Assembly: GCA_963815125.1 (NCBI GenBank)
Contig: CAWFFM010000013.1
Location: forward strand, 31,672 to 95,671
DNA length: 64,000 nucleotides
Direction of reading: 5' to 3'
From: Actinocatenispora sp963815125
GTDB taxonomy: Bacteria > Actinomycetota > Actinomycetes > Mycobacteriales > Micromonosporaceae
Shown: positions 53,214 to 61,890 of the stretch, in pieces
Layout of the letters: each line of letters begins with the position of its first letter
Numbering within the stretch: the first letter of the stretch is position 1
Notes under the pieces: generated by a model
The model's input: only the letters and a program-made list of their open reading frames with translations
Databases searched by the model: none
Told to the model about the DNA's origin: nothing
Position numbers and translations under genes: made by a program

Positions 53214-53771
53214 ATGACGACGATGACAGCAACCAGCGACACGGCGACCGGCACGGTGACCGGCGGTACGCTGCCCACTCCGGTCGGACCGTTGAGTGTG
53301 CTGCGCGCACCGGACGGCGCCGTACTGGCCAGCGGTTGGACCGCCGCACCGGACGACCTGGTGCCACTGGTACACCCGTCGCTGCGGCCGGACACCCCGC
53401 CGGTGCCCGCCGACCTGACCGCGACGGGTGACCCGGTCGGCGACGCGGTACGGGCGTACCTGGCGGGTGACCTGGCCGCGCTGGACGCGGTGCCGGTACG
53501 GCAGGCCAGCGGCCCGTTCCTGACCCACGCCTGGCAGGTGTTGCGTGCGGTGGCACCGGGCGCACCGGTCACCTACACGCGGTACGCGCAACTGTCGGGT
53601 CGTCCGCTCGCGGTACGTGCGGCGGCGAATGCCTGCGCCCGTAACGCGGCGGCACTGTTCGTACCGTGTCACCGGGTGTTGCGTACGGACGGTTCGTTGG
53701 GCGGTTTCCGCTGGGGACTGGCCGTCAAGCGCTGGCTGCTCGACCATGAGTCGGCTGCGTCACAGGGCTGA
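53214..53771 (+). CDS. ogt: Methylated-DNA--protein-cysteine methyltransferase
   Basis: A 185-residue O6-alkylguanine repair protein with the acceptor cysteine in FVPCHRVLRTDGSLGGFRWG and the preceding NACARNAAALF helix. It removes alkyl groups from guanine in a suicide reaction. The ATG at 53214 follows GGAGGGG. With the Ada-AlkA gene it forms an adaptive-response-like unit. Confidence 0.94.
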   Translation: MTTMTATSDTATGTVTGGTLPTPVGPLSVLRAPDGAVLASGWTAAPDDLVPLVHPSLRPDTPPVPADLTATGDPVGDAVRAYLAGDLAALDAVPVRQASGPFLTHAWQVLRAVAPGAPVTYTRYAQLSGRPLAVRAAANACARNAAALFVPCHRVLRTDGSLGGFRWGLAVKRWLLDHESAASQG

Positions 53772-53819
53772 GCCGGTTCCGGTGGAACATGGCCGGAAGC
53801 ACATATCACTGTGTGGAAA

Positions 53820-53852
53820 TTGACAGGAAGGATGTCGGTCCTTACCGATAAC
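53820..53852 (+). promoter_or_regulatory. Candidate promoter of the ABC exporter operon
   Basis: TTGACA at 53820-53825 is followed 17-21 bp later by TACCGAT/GATAAC (53843-53852). Transcription would begin near the GTG at 53861, which has no Shine-Dalgarno, so a leaderless mRNA is likely. Confidence 0.5.
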
Positions 53853-53860
53853 GTCGGTTC

Positions 53861-55783
53861 GTGCCCTCACAACATCCGCCCCCGGTCGTTCGTAATCCTC
53901 TCCACAACCTCTGGCGGATCCGGCACTACCTGAGGCCGTACCTGCCGCACATGATCCTGATGCTGGTCGCGGCCGGGCTGTCGGTGGCGGCCAGCATCGT
54001 GGTACCGCTGGTCATGCAGCGCGTGGTGGACGGCCCGGTGCGCCACCACGACGCGACGGGGCTGATCTGGTTCGGTCTGGCCGCGCTGGCCCTGGGCGCG
54101 CTGGAAGCACTGATGGTGTTCATCCGCCGGTGGACCCAGTCGTATGCGTCGCTGTCGATGGAAGCGAACATCCGCGACGAGTTGTACGAGCACATGCAGC
54201 GGCTGCCGCTGACGTTCCACGACCGCTGGCAGTCCGGTCAGCTGCTGTCCCGGGCCATCACCGACATCGGCGTACTGCGCCGGTTCCTGTCCTTCGGCGT
54301 CATCTACTTCGTGGTCAACCTCTGCCAATACACCGTGGTGGTGGTGCTGCTGATGCGGCTGTACTGGCCGCTGGGCCTCGTGGTGGCGCTGGCCGCGGCG
54401 CCGCTGTTCCTGATCAGTCGACAGTTCGCGCGCAAGTTCCTGACCGTGTCCCGGCAGGTACAGGACTCCCAGGGCGACCTGGCCACGTTCGTGGAGGAAT
54501 CCGCGCACGGCATCCGGCTGATCAAGGCGTTCGGCCGCCGCCGGTACATGTTCACCCGGTTCACCGCCGACGCCGAACGGGTCAACACGCTCGCCGTGCA
54601 GCGGGCCCGGCTCGACTCCCGGTTCGCTCCGCTCTACGAGCTGATCCCGAACATCTCGCTGGCCGTGATCGTGGTCGCCGGCGCGGTCGCGGTCACCCAG
54701 GACCGCCTCACCCTCGGCCAGCTCGTCGCGTTCGCCACCCTGCAGATGGGTCTGGTGTGGCCGGTCGAGTCGCTGGGCTGGATCCTCGCCACCGGGCAGG
54801 AGGCGATGACCGCCGCGGACCGCATCTACGACGTGTTCGACACCGAACCCACCGTCGTGGACCGGCCCGACGCGGTGTCGGTCGCGCCGACCGAGGTGAC
54901 CGGCCTGGTCCGGTTCGAGAACGTACGGTTCGACTACCCGCCGCAGACCGTCGCCGGCACCGGACCCCCACCTGGCGACGACCGCAGCACCCTGGCCCCT
55001 CCGGCCGAACCGGCGGGCACCGGGCAGGACGCCCACCCCGGCGGGACCGCGCCGGTGCCCGTACTCGACGGTGTGGACCTGGAGATCCGCCCGGGCGAGA
55101 CGATGGCCCTGGTCGGCGTCACCGGCTCCGGCAAGACCACGCTCGCCGCGCTGATCCCCCGGCTGTACGACGTGACCGGCGGCACGGTCACGATCGACGG
55201 CAGGGACGTACGCGACCACACGCTCGACTCGCTGCGCAGCATCGTGGCCACCGCGTTCGAGGAACCGATCCTGTTCTCCATGAGTGTCCGGGAGAACCTG
55301 GCGCTGGGCCGGCCGGACGCCTCCGACGACGACCTCGCCGAGGCGCTGCGCGTCGCGCAGGCCGACTTCGTCTACGACCTGCCGTGGGGGCTGGAGTCCC
55401 GGGTCGGCGAGCAGGGCCTGTCGCTGTCCGGTGGGCAGCGGCAGCGTCTCGCGCTGGCCCGCGCCGTGGTGTCCCGGCCCCGGGTGCTGGTACTCGACGA
55501 CCCGCTGTCCGCGTTGGACGTCAACACCGAGGCGCTGGTCGAGGAGGCCCTCGCCCGGGTGCTCGCCGGCACCACCGCACTGCTGGTCGTACACCGCCCC
55601 AGCACGGTGGCGCTGGCCGACCGGGTGGCGCTGCTGGAGAACGGCCGGATCACCGCGGTCGGCACCCACTCCGAGCTGCTCGCCACGGTGCCCAGCTACC
55701 GCGCGGTGCTGTCCGCCACCGCCGACAACGACGACGAGCTGTCCCAATGGCTGCCCGAAGGCAAGGAGGTTGCGGCCCGATGA
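53861..55783 (+). CDS. ABC exporter half-transporter A (degenerate ATP site)
   Basis: A 640-residue half-transporter: six-span type IV exporter membrane domain (first 320 residues), then an ATPase domain with Walker A GVTGSGKTT, signature LSGGQRQRLAL, H-loop VVHRPST, and Walker B VLDDPLSALD, where the usual catalytic Glu is Asp. An extra Pro/Gly-rich insert of about 45 residues lies just before Walker A. It is coupled by ATGA to the second half-transporter, and together they should form a heterodimer that exports lipids or drugs. Confidence 0.94.
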   Translation: MPSQHPPPVVRNPLHNLWRIRHYLRPYLPHMILMLVAAGLSVAASIVVPLVMQRVVDGPVRHHDATGLIWFGLAALALGALEALMVFIRRWTQSYASLSMEANIRDELYEHMQRLPLTFHDRWQSGQLLSRAITDIGVLRRFLSFGVIYFVVNLCQYTVVVVLLMRLYWPLGLVVALAAAPLFLISRQFARKFLTVSRQVQDSQGDLATFVEESAHGIRLIKAFGRRRYMFTRFTADAERVNTLAVQRARLDSRFAPLYELIPNISLAVIVVAGAVAVTQDRLTLGQLVAFATLQMGLVWPVESLGWILATGQEAMTAADRIYDVFDTEPTVVDRPDAVSVAPTEVTGLVRFENVRFDYPPQTVAGTGPPPGDDRSTLAPPAEPAGTGQDAHPGGTAPVPVLDGVDLEIRPGETMALVGVTGSGKTTLAALIPRLYDVTGGTVTIDGRDVRDHTLDSLRSIVATAFEEPILFSMSVRENLALGRPDASDDDLAEALRVAQADFVYDLPWGLESRVGEQGLSLSGGQRQRLALARAVVSRPRVLVLDDPLSALDVNTEALVEEALARVLAGTTALLVVHRPSTVALADRVALLENGRITAVGTHSELLATVPSYRAVLSATADNDDELSQWLPEGKEVAAR

Positions 55784-57669
55784 CCAGCCCACCGACCGAC
55801 GCCACCCGCATCCCCGCGGCCAACGGCGCCGACGTCGACATCGACGCCTGGCGCGGCATCGCGAACGAGGAGAACTCCGAACGTACCGCCGCGGAGGCCA
55901 CCGACCGCCAGTCGGTGTCCCGGCTGCGCTCCCGCAGCATGCGGCTGCTCGGCTCGCTCGTACGCCCGCACCGCAGCATGCTCGCCCTGGCCGTGGTGCT
56001 GCTGCTGGTGCAGAACGTGTCCGGGATGGCCGGCCCGTACCTGGTGCAGCTCGGCATCGACCGCGGCATCCCGCCGATCCGCGACCACCACGAGTTCACC
56101 GCGCTGATCGGTATCGGGGTCGCGTTCGCGGTCGCCGCCGGCCTGGCGTACGCGACCAAGCGGGCCTTCCTGCTGATGTCCGGCAAGATCGGCCAGGCCA
56201 TGCTGCTGGACCTGCGCCGCCGGGTGTACCAGCACTTCCAGAAGCTGTCGCTGTCCTTCCACGAGCGCTACACGTCGGGCCGGGTGATCGCCCGGTTGAC
56301 CTCCGACATGGACTCCATCTCCGAGATGGTCGACAGCGGCATCGACAACCTGGTGCTCGCCGGGCTCAACGTGATCAGCGTGGCCATCATCCTGCTCGTA
56401 CTGGACTGGCCGCTGGCCCTGGTCACGCTGTGCGCGTTCCCGGTCCTGCTGTGGCTGTCCGCCTGGTTCCGTAACCAGTCGTCGAAGGCATACCGGCGCA
56501 CCCGGGAGACCGTGTCGCTGGTGATCGTGCACTTCGTCGAGTCGCTGGGCGGCATCCGCGCGGTGCACGCGTACCGGCGCGAACCCCGCAACCAGGAGAT
56601 CTTCGAGGCCGTCAACCACGAGTTCAAGCGGGCCAACCAGCGCGCGTTCCAACTGATCGCGATCTTCTCCCCGGCGATCAAGCTGATCGGCAACGTGACC
56701 ATCGCGGTGGTGCTCACCTACGGCGGCTACCGGGTGCTGCACAACGAGATCGAGATCGGCGTACTGGCCGCGTTCGTGTTGTACCTGCGCCGGTTCTTCG
56801 AACCGATGCAGGACCTGTCGATGTTCTACAACTCGCTGCAGTCGGCGACCGCGGCGCTGGAGAAGCTGGCCGGCGTACTGGCCGAGGAACCCGACGTGGC
56901 CGAGCCGGAGACGCCGACCGCGCTGCCGGCCAGCAGCGGCGCGCTGAGCTTCGACCGGGTCGAGTTCGGCTACCGCAAGGACAAGCTGGTGCTGCCCGAG
57001 CTGTCCCTGGAGGTCCCGGCCGGTCAGACGATGGCCCTGGTCGGCGCGACCGGCGCCGGCAAGACCACCATCGCCAAACTGGTGTCCCGCTTCTACGACC
57101 CGACGGCCGGCACGGTCCGCCTCGACGGCGTCGACCTACGCGAGCTGACCGAGGACGACCTGCGCCGCGCGGTGGTCATGGTGACCCAGGAGAACTTCCT
57201 GTTCTCCGGCACCGTGCGGGACAACATCGCGTTCGGCAAGCCGGACGCGGACGACGCGGAGATCGAACGCGCTGCACGGGCGATCGGCGCGCACGAGTTC
57301 ATCGCCGCGCTGCCCGACGGGTACGACACCGACGTGGCGAAGGGCGGCGGCCGGCTGTCCGCGGGGCAGCGGCAGCTGGTCGCGTTCGCCCGCGCGTTCC
57401 TGGCCGACCCGGCGGTACTGATCCTGGACGAGGCGACCAGTTCGCTGGACATCCCGTCCGAGCGGCTGGTGCAGCGGGCGCTGCGTACGATCCTGGCCGA
57501 CCGTACCGCCATCGTCATCGCGCACCGGCTGTCCACAGTGGAGATCGCAGACCGGGTACTGGTCCTGGACGGTGGCATCATCGTCGAGGACGGCTCGCCC
57601 GCCGAACTCATCGGCGGCGACGGCCGCTACGCCGACCTGCACCGCCAGTGGGAGGACTCCCTGGTCTGA
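55780..57669 (+). CDS. ABC exporter half-transporter B (consensus catalytic Glu)
   Basis: A 629-residue partner: about 60 charged cytoplasmic residues, the membrane domain, then Walker A GATGAGKTT, signature LSAGQRQLVAF (second Gly to Ala), Walker B LILDEATSSLD with catalytic Glu and H-loop IAHRLST. With half A it makes one full site (this Walker A/B with LSGGQ of A) and one weakened site, the TmrAB/BmrCD arrangement. The substrate is unknown. Confidence 0.95.
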   Translation: MTSPPTDATRIPAANGADVDIDAWRGIANEENSERTAAEATDRQSVSRLRSRSMRLLGSLVRPHRSMLALAVVLLLVQNVSGMAGPYLVQLGIDRGIPPIRDHHEFTALIGIGVAFAVAAGLAYATKRAFLLMSGKIGQAMLLDLRRRVYQHFQKLSLSFHERYTSGRVIARLTSDMDSISEMVDSGIDNLVLAGLNVISVAIILLVLDWPLALVTLCAFPVLLWLSAWFRNQSSKAYRRTRETVSLVIVHFVESLGGIRAVHAYRREPRNQEIFEAVNHEFKRANQRAFQLIAIFSPAIKLIGNVTIAVVLTYGGYRVLHNEIEIGVLAAFVLYLRRFFEPMQDLSMFYNSLQSATAALEKLAGVLAEEPDVAEPETPTALPASSGALSFDRVEFGYRKDKLVLPELSLEVPAGQTMALVGATGAGKTTIAKLVSRFYDPTAGTVRLDGVDLRELTEDDLRRAVVMVTQENFLFSGTVRDNIAFGKPDADDAEIERAARAIGAHEFIAALPDGYDTDVAKGGGRLSAGQRQLVAFARAFLADPAVLILDEATSSLDIPSERLVQRALRTILADRTAIVIAHRLSTVEIADRVLVLDGGIIVEDGSPAELIGGDGRYADLHRQWEDSLV

Positions 57670-57704
57670 CCCGGCTGGCTTCTCCGGAACTGACGGGAGA
57701 CGAC

Positions 57705-58232
57705 ATGACCATGTCCGAGCGGGCCACCGGGGTCGAGGTACGCCGCTGCACCCAGGCCGACATCGACCTGCTGACCCGCGACGACCCAGCGCACAGGGCG
57801 TGGCGGGATGTCGCGCATCACCGGACCTGTTGGCGGCTGCAGGGCGAGGGCCGGGCGACGTACCTGCTGGCCTGGCGCGACGGCGCGGTGGTCGGCCGGG
57901 TCACGCTGCTGCACTGGTCGAAGTACCCGGAGGTCAGCGAGGCGTACCCGGACCTGTGGGAGATCAACGCGCTGGAAGCGAACCCGAAGGGTCAGGGGGT
58001 CGGTACCCTGCTCATCGCCGCCGCCGAGGCGGAGGCGCGGCAACAGGGCGCCGGCCACATCGGGCTCGGCGTCGAGCCGGTCAACCCGGGCGCGCGGCGC
58101 CTGTACGACCGCCTCGGCTTCACCGACTGGGGCCGCGGCACCATCGTCGACGTCTGGACCGAACGTGACCGCGCCGGCGAGGTTCTCCGCCGACACCACG
58201 ACACCTGCCACTACCTGCTCAAACCCCTGTAA
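57705..58232 (+). CDS. GNAT-family N-acetyltransferase
   Basis: A 175-residue single GNAT domain. ATG 57705 follows GGGAGA. The acetyl-CoA-binding motif is NPKGQGVGTLLIAAAEAEA, and GLGVEPVNPGARRLYDRLGF is the typical C-terminal motif. It lies 35 bp after the exporter genes, so it may be co-transcribed. The acceptor is unknown. Confidence 0.9.
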   Translation: MTMSERATGVEVRRCTQADIDLLTRDDPAHRAWRDVAHHRTCWRLQGEGRATYLLAWRDGAVVGRVTLLHWSKYPEVSEAYPDLWEINALEANPKGQGVGTLLIAAAEAEARQQGAGHIGLGVEPVNPGARRLYDRLGFTDWGRGTIVDVWTERDRAGEVLRRHHDTCHYLLKPL

Positions 58233-58282
58233 CCCTCGGCCGCCCGGCGTGCCACGCCTGCGTACCGCACACCCGGGCGGCG

Positions 58283-58663
58283 CTACCCAGCGTGGCGCGG
58301 CCCGCGCGGCCCGGCCCGGCAGAACGGGTGACCGACCGGGTCGGCGTACACGAAGCAGTGGTCGTCGTTCGGCTCGAAATCGAAGCGGGTGGCGCCCGGC
58401 GGCGAGGACCCGCGCCCCGGTGGCGGCGAGATCGTCGACGAAGAAGTCGAGGTGCAGCTGCATCGGTACCTCACCGACCGGCCACACCGGCGGGCGGAAG
58501 TCTTGAACCTGCTGGAAGGCGATGCCCCGTTCGGCCCGGTGACCGTCGCCCAGTGCGAGTTGCCCTTCGCCACGCCGCCGGTGATCACCGCGTAGAACCT
58601 GGCCAAGTCGAGCGCGTCGGGCGCGTTGACCGTGACGCCGCTGAGTCTGATCGTGTCGGACAT
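58283..58663 (-). pseudogene. VOC-family protein gene with two compensating frameshifts
   Basis: ATG 58663 starts MSDTIRLSGVTVNAPDALDL. The family pattern continues in another frame as GIAFQQVQDFRPPVWPVGEV and DFFVDDLAATGARVLAAG, then returns to the first frame for ATRFDFEPNDDHCFVYADP-VGHPF. One G seems missing in a C4 run at 58525-58528 (plus strand) and one extra in the C3 run at 58395-58397. Repaired, it would be a normal VOC protein of about 125 residues. Either real decay or homopolymer sequencing errors. Confidence 0.7.
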
Positions 58664-59182
58664 CAGTCGACCCCCAGCTTCTCGTACGCCGGCGTGACCT
58701 CGGCCCACCGCGCGCGCCACCCGGGTTCCGGTGCCTGCTCGCTCCACGACCCCGGGTCGGCCTCTCCCCGAAGGAACTTCCCGAGATCCTCCAGGTGCGC
58801 CTGCCAACCGGCGCCATAAAAGTGCAGGCTATTCAGCGGCAGGCCACGTTCCTCGACGACCAGTCGTGTTGTCGTACCTTCCGCGGTCAGCCACGCTTCC
58901 ATTTGGGTCTCGTCGCTCGGTCCCCGGCTCCATGGTGAGCAGCAGGTGATGCGGCCTCTCGCAGGCGTCGATGCGCCCGGGACCGGTCCAGGTGCTGGTG
59001 AACATGGCGTGTATCGAACCGCCGACCTGCAGATCGCCGGACACTGTGGCGATCCAGCGCGCGAGCCGGTCAGGGTTCGTACACGCCTCCCACAGGTCGT
59101 CGATGTCGGTGTCGTAGACGTCCTCGACGCGCACCGCGCCGCGGGTACGGTCGAGCGACCGCATGGTGCCGATGATCCTCAT
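58663..59182 (-). pseudogene. SRPBCC/AHSA1-like gene with a single frameshift
   Basis: ATG 59182 overlaps the ArsR stop (ATGA). The START-like domain begins RGAVRVEDVYDTDIDDLWEA, continues to HLLLTMEPGT, and then needs a one-base shift near 58916-58925 (extra G or C) to proceed as SDETQMEAWLTAEGTTTRLV and to end EVTPAYEKLGVD at 58663. Such proteins commonly pair with ArsR regulators and VOC proteins. The C-terminal 79 residues are open from 58902. Confidence 0.7.
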
Positions 59183-59495
59183 TTGCGTGTCTTCTTTCCT
59201 CGGGCGATCTCCGTGTGCAGGGCGTCGAGCCGGTTGCGCCAGAGCGCGCGGTACGGCTCCAGCCACTCGTCCACCTCCGCCAGCGCCTCCGGCCGGAGGC
59301 TGTAGATGCGGCGCTGCGCGTCCTGCCGTACGTCGACCAGCCCGACCTCGCGCAGTACGCGTAGATGTCGGGACACCCCCGGCCGCGCGATCGGAAGTGC
59401 CTCCGCGAGTTCGCCGGCCGTCGCCGGGTGATCGCGGAGGATCCCCAGCATCGTGCGCCGACTGGGTCCGCCAGTGCCTGCAGTACCGCATCCAT
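59179..59495 (-). pseudogene. ArsR-type regulator gene with an N-terminal frameshift
   Basis: ATG 59495 gives MDAVLQALADP, after which one base is missing near 59464-59468 (GGG on the plus strand). The correct continuation MLGILRDHPATAGELAEALP, a winged helix with ARPGVSRHLRVLREVGLVDV, runs in the other frame to 59179. Repaired length is about 105 residues without metal-binding cysteines, of the group controlling SRPBCC operons. An internal start at 59451 (MLGIL) could still give a 90-residue product. Confidence 0.7.
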
Positions 59496-59506
59496 GATGA
59501 CGAGAG

Positions 59507-59524
59507 CGTACCCGTTCAGGTACG
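59507..59524 (-). promoter_or_regulatory. Candidate ArsR operator
   Basis: CGTACC and GGTACG are separated by six bases, a perfect inverted repeat 12 bp upstream of the ArsR start codon, where an autorepressor would bind. Confidence 0.35.
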
Positions 59525-59606
59525 TAACAGCAAGGGTACAGCGCCTCTGCCGCCTGCGCCGTAAGATCGCAGCAGTGACCCGATACACGGCGAAGGTCTG
59601 GCCAAC

Positions 59607-60876
59607 GGGAACAGCCCCGCGTGCGCGGGGACGACGTCCGTCAACTCGACGACTTGCGTCCGTGTCCAGGGAACAGCCCCGCGTGCGCGGGGACGACTCC
59701 GTGCCGGTCACCCGCGTGCCGTACGCACCCGACATGCCGGGAACAGCCCCGCGTGCGCGGGGACGACGATCCGGTGCTCGACGCATGGCTCGCTGATGCC
59801 GGGAACAGCCCCGCGTGCGCGGGGACGACACTTCGGACGTCCCGGATGACCCGCTGAAACCGACCGGAACAGCCCCGCGTGCGCGGGGACGACCCCGGCC
59901 ACGCACCAGCACTGCGCCGGAGCCGACCGGGAACAGCCCCGCGTGCGCGGGGACGACCACATCCACAACCAGTTCGACCACGCTGGCGTCAGGGAACAGC
60001 CCCGCGTGCGCGGGGACGACGTCCGGTTCGGCAGCGGCCCATCCGCATCGTCGGGGAACAGCCCCGCGTGCGCGGGGACGACCCGGGCGTACTGGCCGAG
60101 GCGACCTGTCTGGAGGGAACAGCCCCGCGTGCGCGGGGACGACAACAAGGACGACCACGCCGAGATCCTGCAGTCGGCCGGAACAGCCCCGCGTGCGCGG
60201 GGACGACGCTGAGAGCGGCGCGTCCGGGCTCAACCGAGGGGAACAGCCCCGCGTGCGCGGGGACGACCCGGGCGTACTGCGCCGAGGCGACCCGGCTGGC
60301 GGGAACAGCCCCGCGTGCGCGGGGACGACCACAGCGACGACCACGCCGAGATCCTGCGGCGGGGAACAGCCCCGCGTGCGCGGGGACGACGCCGAGTGCG
60401 GCCCGCGTCCGGGCTCAGCCGAGGGAACAGCCCCGCGTGCGCGGGGACGACCATGTGAGTCGGCCATGGGACCCGTCCTAGTCGGGAACAGCCCCGCGTG
60501 CGCGGGGACGACTCGAGAGGCGGTCGTCCGGGCCGTTGAGCGTCGCGGGAACAGCCCCGCGTGCGCGGGGACGACGCGATGCCCGCTCGTGCGGCCTGGA
60601 GTCTCGCGGGAACAGCCCCGCGTGCGCGGGGACGACGGCGAGATCGTGTTGAACCCACGTGACCTGGAACAGCCCCGCGTGCGCGGGGACGACGCGCGCA
60701 GCGGGTGTCGTCGCACGGTACACCGGGAACAGCCCCGCGTGCGCGGGGACGACTTGGCCGCGTCGTGCGCGGCCTGCGCGGCGGTCGGGAACAGCCCCGC
60801 GTGCGCGGGGACGACGGCGCAGAACGCGGGTGAGGATGTGGGACATCGGGAACAGCCCCGCGTGCGCGGGGACGAC
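59607..60876 (-). CRISPR. Type I-E-like CRISPR array, 21 repeats and 20 spacers
   Basis: The repeat is 28-29 bp: plus-strand GGAACAGCC, core palindrome CCCCGCGTGCGCGGGG, end ACGAC. It appears identical in all copies. Read on the minus strand (GTCGTCCCCG start, CTGTTCC end) it fits the type I-E repeat family, so transcription should run right to left from a leader beyond 60876. Repeats start at 59607, 59669, 59739, 59801, 59866, 59929, 59992, 60054, 60115, 60180, 60239, 60301, 60362, 60423, 60484, 60547, 60608, 60666, 60725, 60787 and 60848. Spacers range from 29 to 41 nt. No cas gene lies in the window. Spacers 8-10 are related to spacers 11-13. Confidence 0.98.
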
Positions 60877-60960
60877 ACTTCTTGACCTGCGGGTTTACAC
60901 GGCGAATCGGGGTTTCAGCATCGGTTTGCGATGGCACCACGAAAGTACGGCAGCTGGAGC
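60877..60960 (-). promoter_or_regulatory. Probable CRISPR leader
   Basis: The sequence right of the last repeat is less GC-rich than its surroundings (CTTGACC, GGGTTTACAC, GGGGTTTCAGC on the plus strand). Repeat orientation places leader and promoter here, reading leftward into the array. The exact promoter cannot be fixed. Confidence 0.45.
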
Positions 60961-61013
60961 AGGTCTGTCCACGGTCCGATCCGCCTCCTCTCAGGGTCAC
61001 AGCGTATGACCTG

Positions 61014-61634
61014 TCACCGACCACCCGCGGTTGCGCCTGAGAGCGGCCATGGCGCGGGATCCAGGCGGAGTCCGCGTCGGTACCGGGGCGCCTCCTGTCG
61101 TCGGGTTGGCCGAGGCTTGTCGCGCTGCTGATCGGCGGTGATGGTGGCGAGCCGATGCAGCGTGTGCTGTCGGGTGGGTCGGCGGCGTAGCAGTGCACGC
61201 AGGCCGCGTCGTCGAGTGGTCCAGCTGCACCGGCTTGGGGCCGCACGGAAGGTGAGAACGGGACCTGCTCCGGATGACGCGGGACCCGGCCGACGGGGGT
61301 AAGTGCTCGGCTGGAGGGGTCGGCGCGGTCCCGGTACGGGGCCGGTCGGTCGCGGATAGCGGAGCGTATGAGGGATCGAAGGAAGGTGGTGTCGCCCGGT
61401 GGCACGGTATGGCCCGCGAGCGGGTGCGGACGCGGGTCGGTCAACGGGAGCGGTCGATGGTGCGGCCTGGGTGGGCAGACACATGCCGCAGAGCGGGTCG
61501 CGGCAAGGGAAGGCGCCCCCGGGACCGGAATGGATCCAGACGGTCCGGTCGCCGGCGGTGACCAGGCGGATCGGCTGACCACACCAGCGACAGCTAGCAG
61601 CGGCGGACGGCGTGATGGTGGCAGTGACGTTCAT
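61014..61634 (-). CDS. Hypothetical protein with small Cys-rich N-terminal domain
   Basis: ATG 61634 starts MNVTATITPS. Residues 10-50 form a plausible small zinc-binding unit (CRWCGQPIRLV, then WIHSGPGGAFPCRDPLCGMC). The remaining 150 residues are Arg/Pro-rich low-complexity sequence that may not be real protein; the gene could effectively end sooner if there is another indel. It follows the tiny-gene operon on the same strand. Confidence 0.4.
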   Translation of the reverse strand: MNVTATITPSAAASCRWCGQPIRLVTAGDRTVWIHSGPGGAFPCRDPLCGMCLPTQAAPSTAPVDRPASAPARGPYRATGRHHLPSIPHTLRYPRPTGPVPGPRRPLQPSTYPRRPGPASSGAGPVLTFRAAPSRCSWTTRRRGLRALLRRRPTRQHTLHRLATITADQQRDKPRPTRRQEAPRYRRGLRLDPAPWPLSGATAGGR

Positions 61635-61719
61635 GGGCGTCCTCGTAGAGGAGGTGTGGCGCCGCGCGAAAGGGCGCGCGCGGCGACACACGACTCGGGT
61701 GACCGCGGTCGGTTCCGGT

Positions 61720-61890
61720 TCAGCTGGCGTCGACGGGTTGGATCGCGTCGGCGGGCAGGTGCAGGGTTTGTTCGGTGAGCTGGAAGTGTCCCGGCCCGGC
61801 TGCCCGGGCGTCGATGATGCGGAAGCGGCCGGGTGTGTCGCGGTCGGGGCCGCGCACCAGGACGATGTCGCCCAGGCGCGGCAGGCTCAT
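61720..61890 (-). CDS. Small protein (56 aa), last of the tiny-gene operon
   Basis: ATG 61890 overlaps the preceding stop (ATGA 61887-61890). The product reads MSLPRLGDIVLVRGPDRDTP and continues GRFRIIDARAAGPGHFQ to VDAS. The repeated short beta pattern (GDIVLVRG, GRFRIID) suggests a small beta-barrel such as an SH3-like fold (inference). Function unknown. Confidence 0.6.
   Translation of the reverse strand: MSLPRLGDIVLVRGPDRDTPGRFRIIDARAAGPGHFQLTEQTLHLPADAIQPVDAS

Noticed and set aside
54130..57669. An 1179-residue protein covering half of exporter A and all of exporter B
   Set aside because: The N-terminal 550 residues are an off-frame reading of half-transporter A; the true start is ATG 55780 with an ATGA overlap.
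57627..58817. A 396-residue minus-strand protein opposite the GNAT gene
   Set aside because: Only its middle part matches VOC sequence, as the shifted frame of the broken VOC gene; the rest is antisense noise.
59070..60885. Long open frames across the CRISPR array on both strands
   Set aside because: They are translations of the repeats (periodic RPRARGAVP-like or NSPACAGTT-like strings), not proteins.
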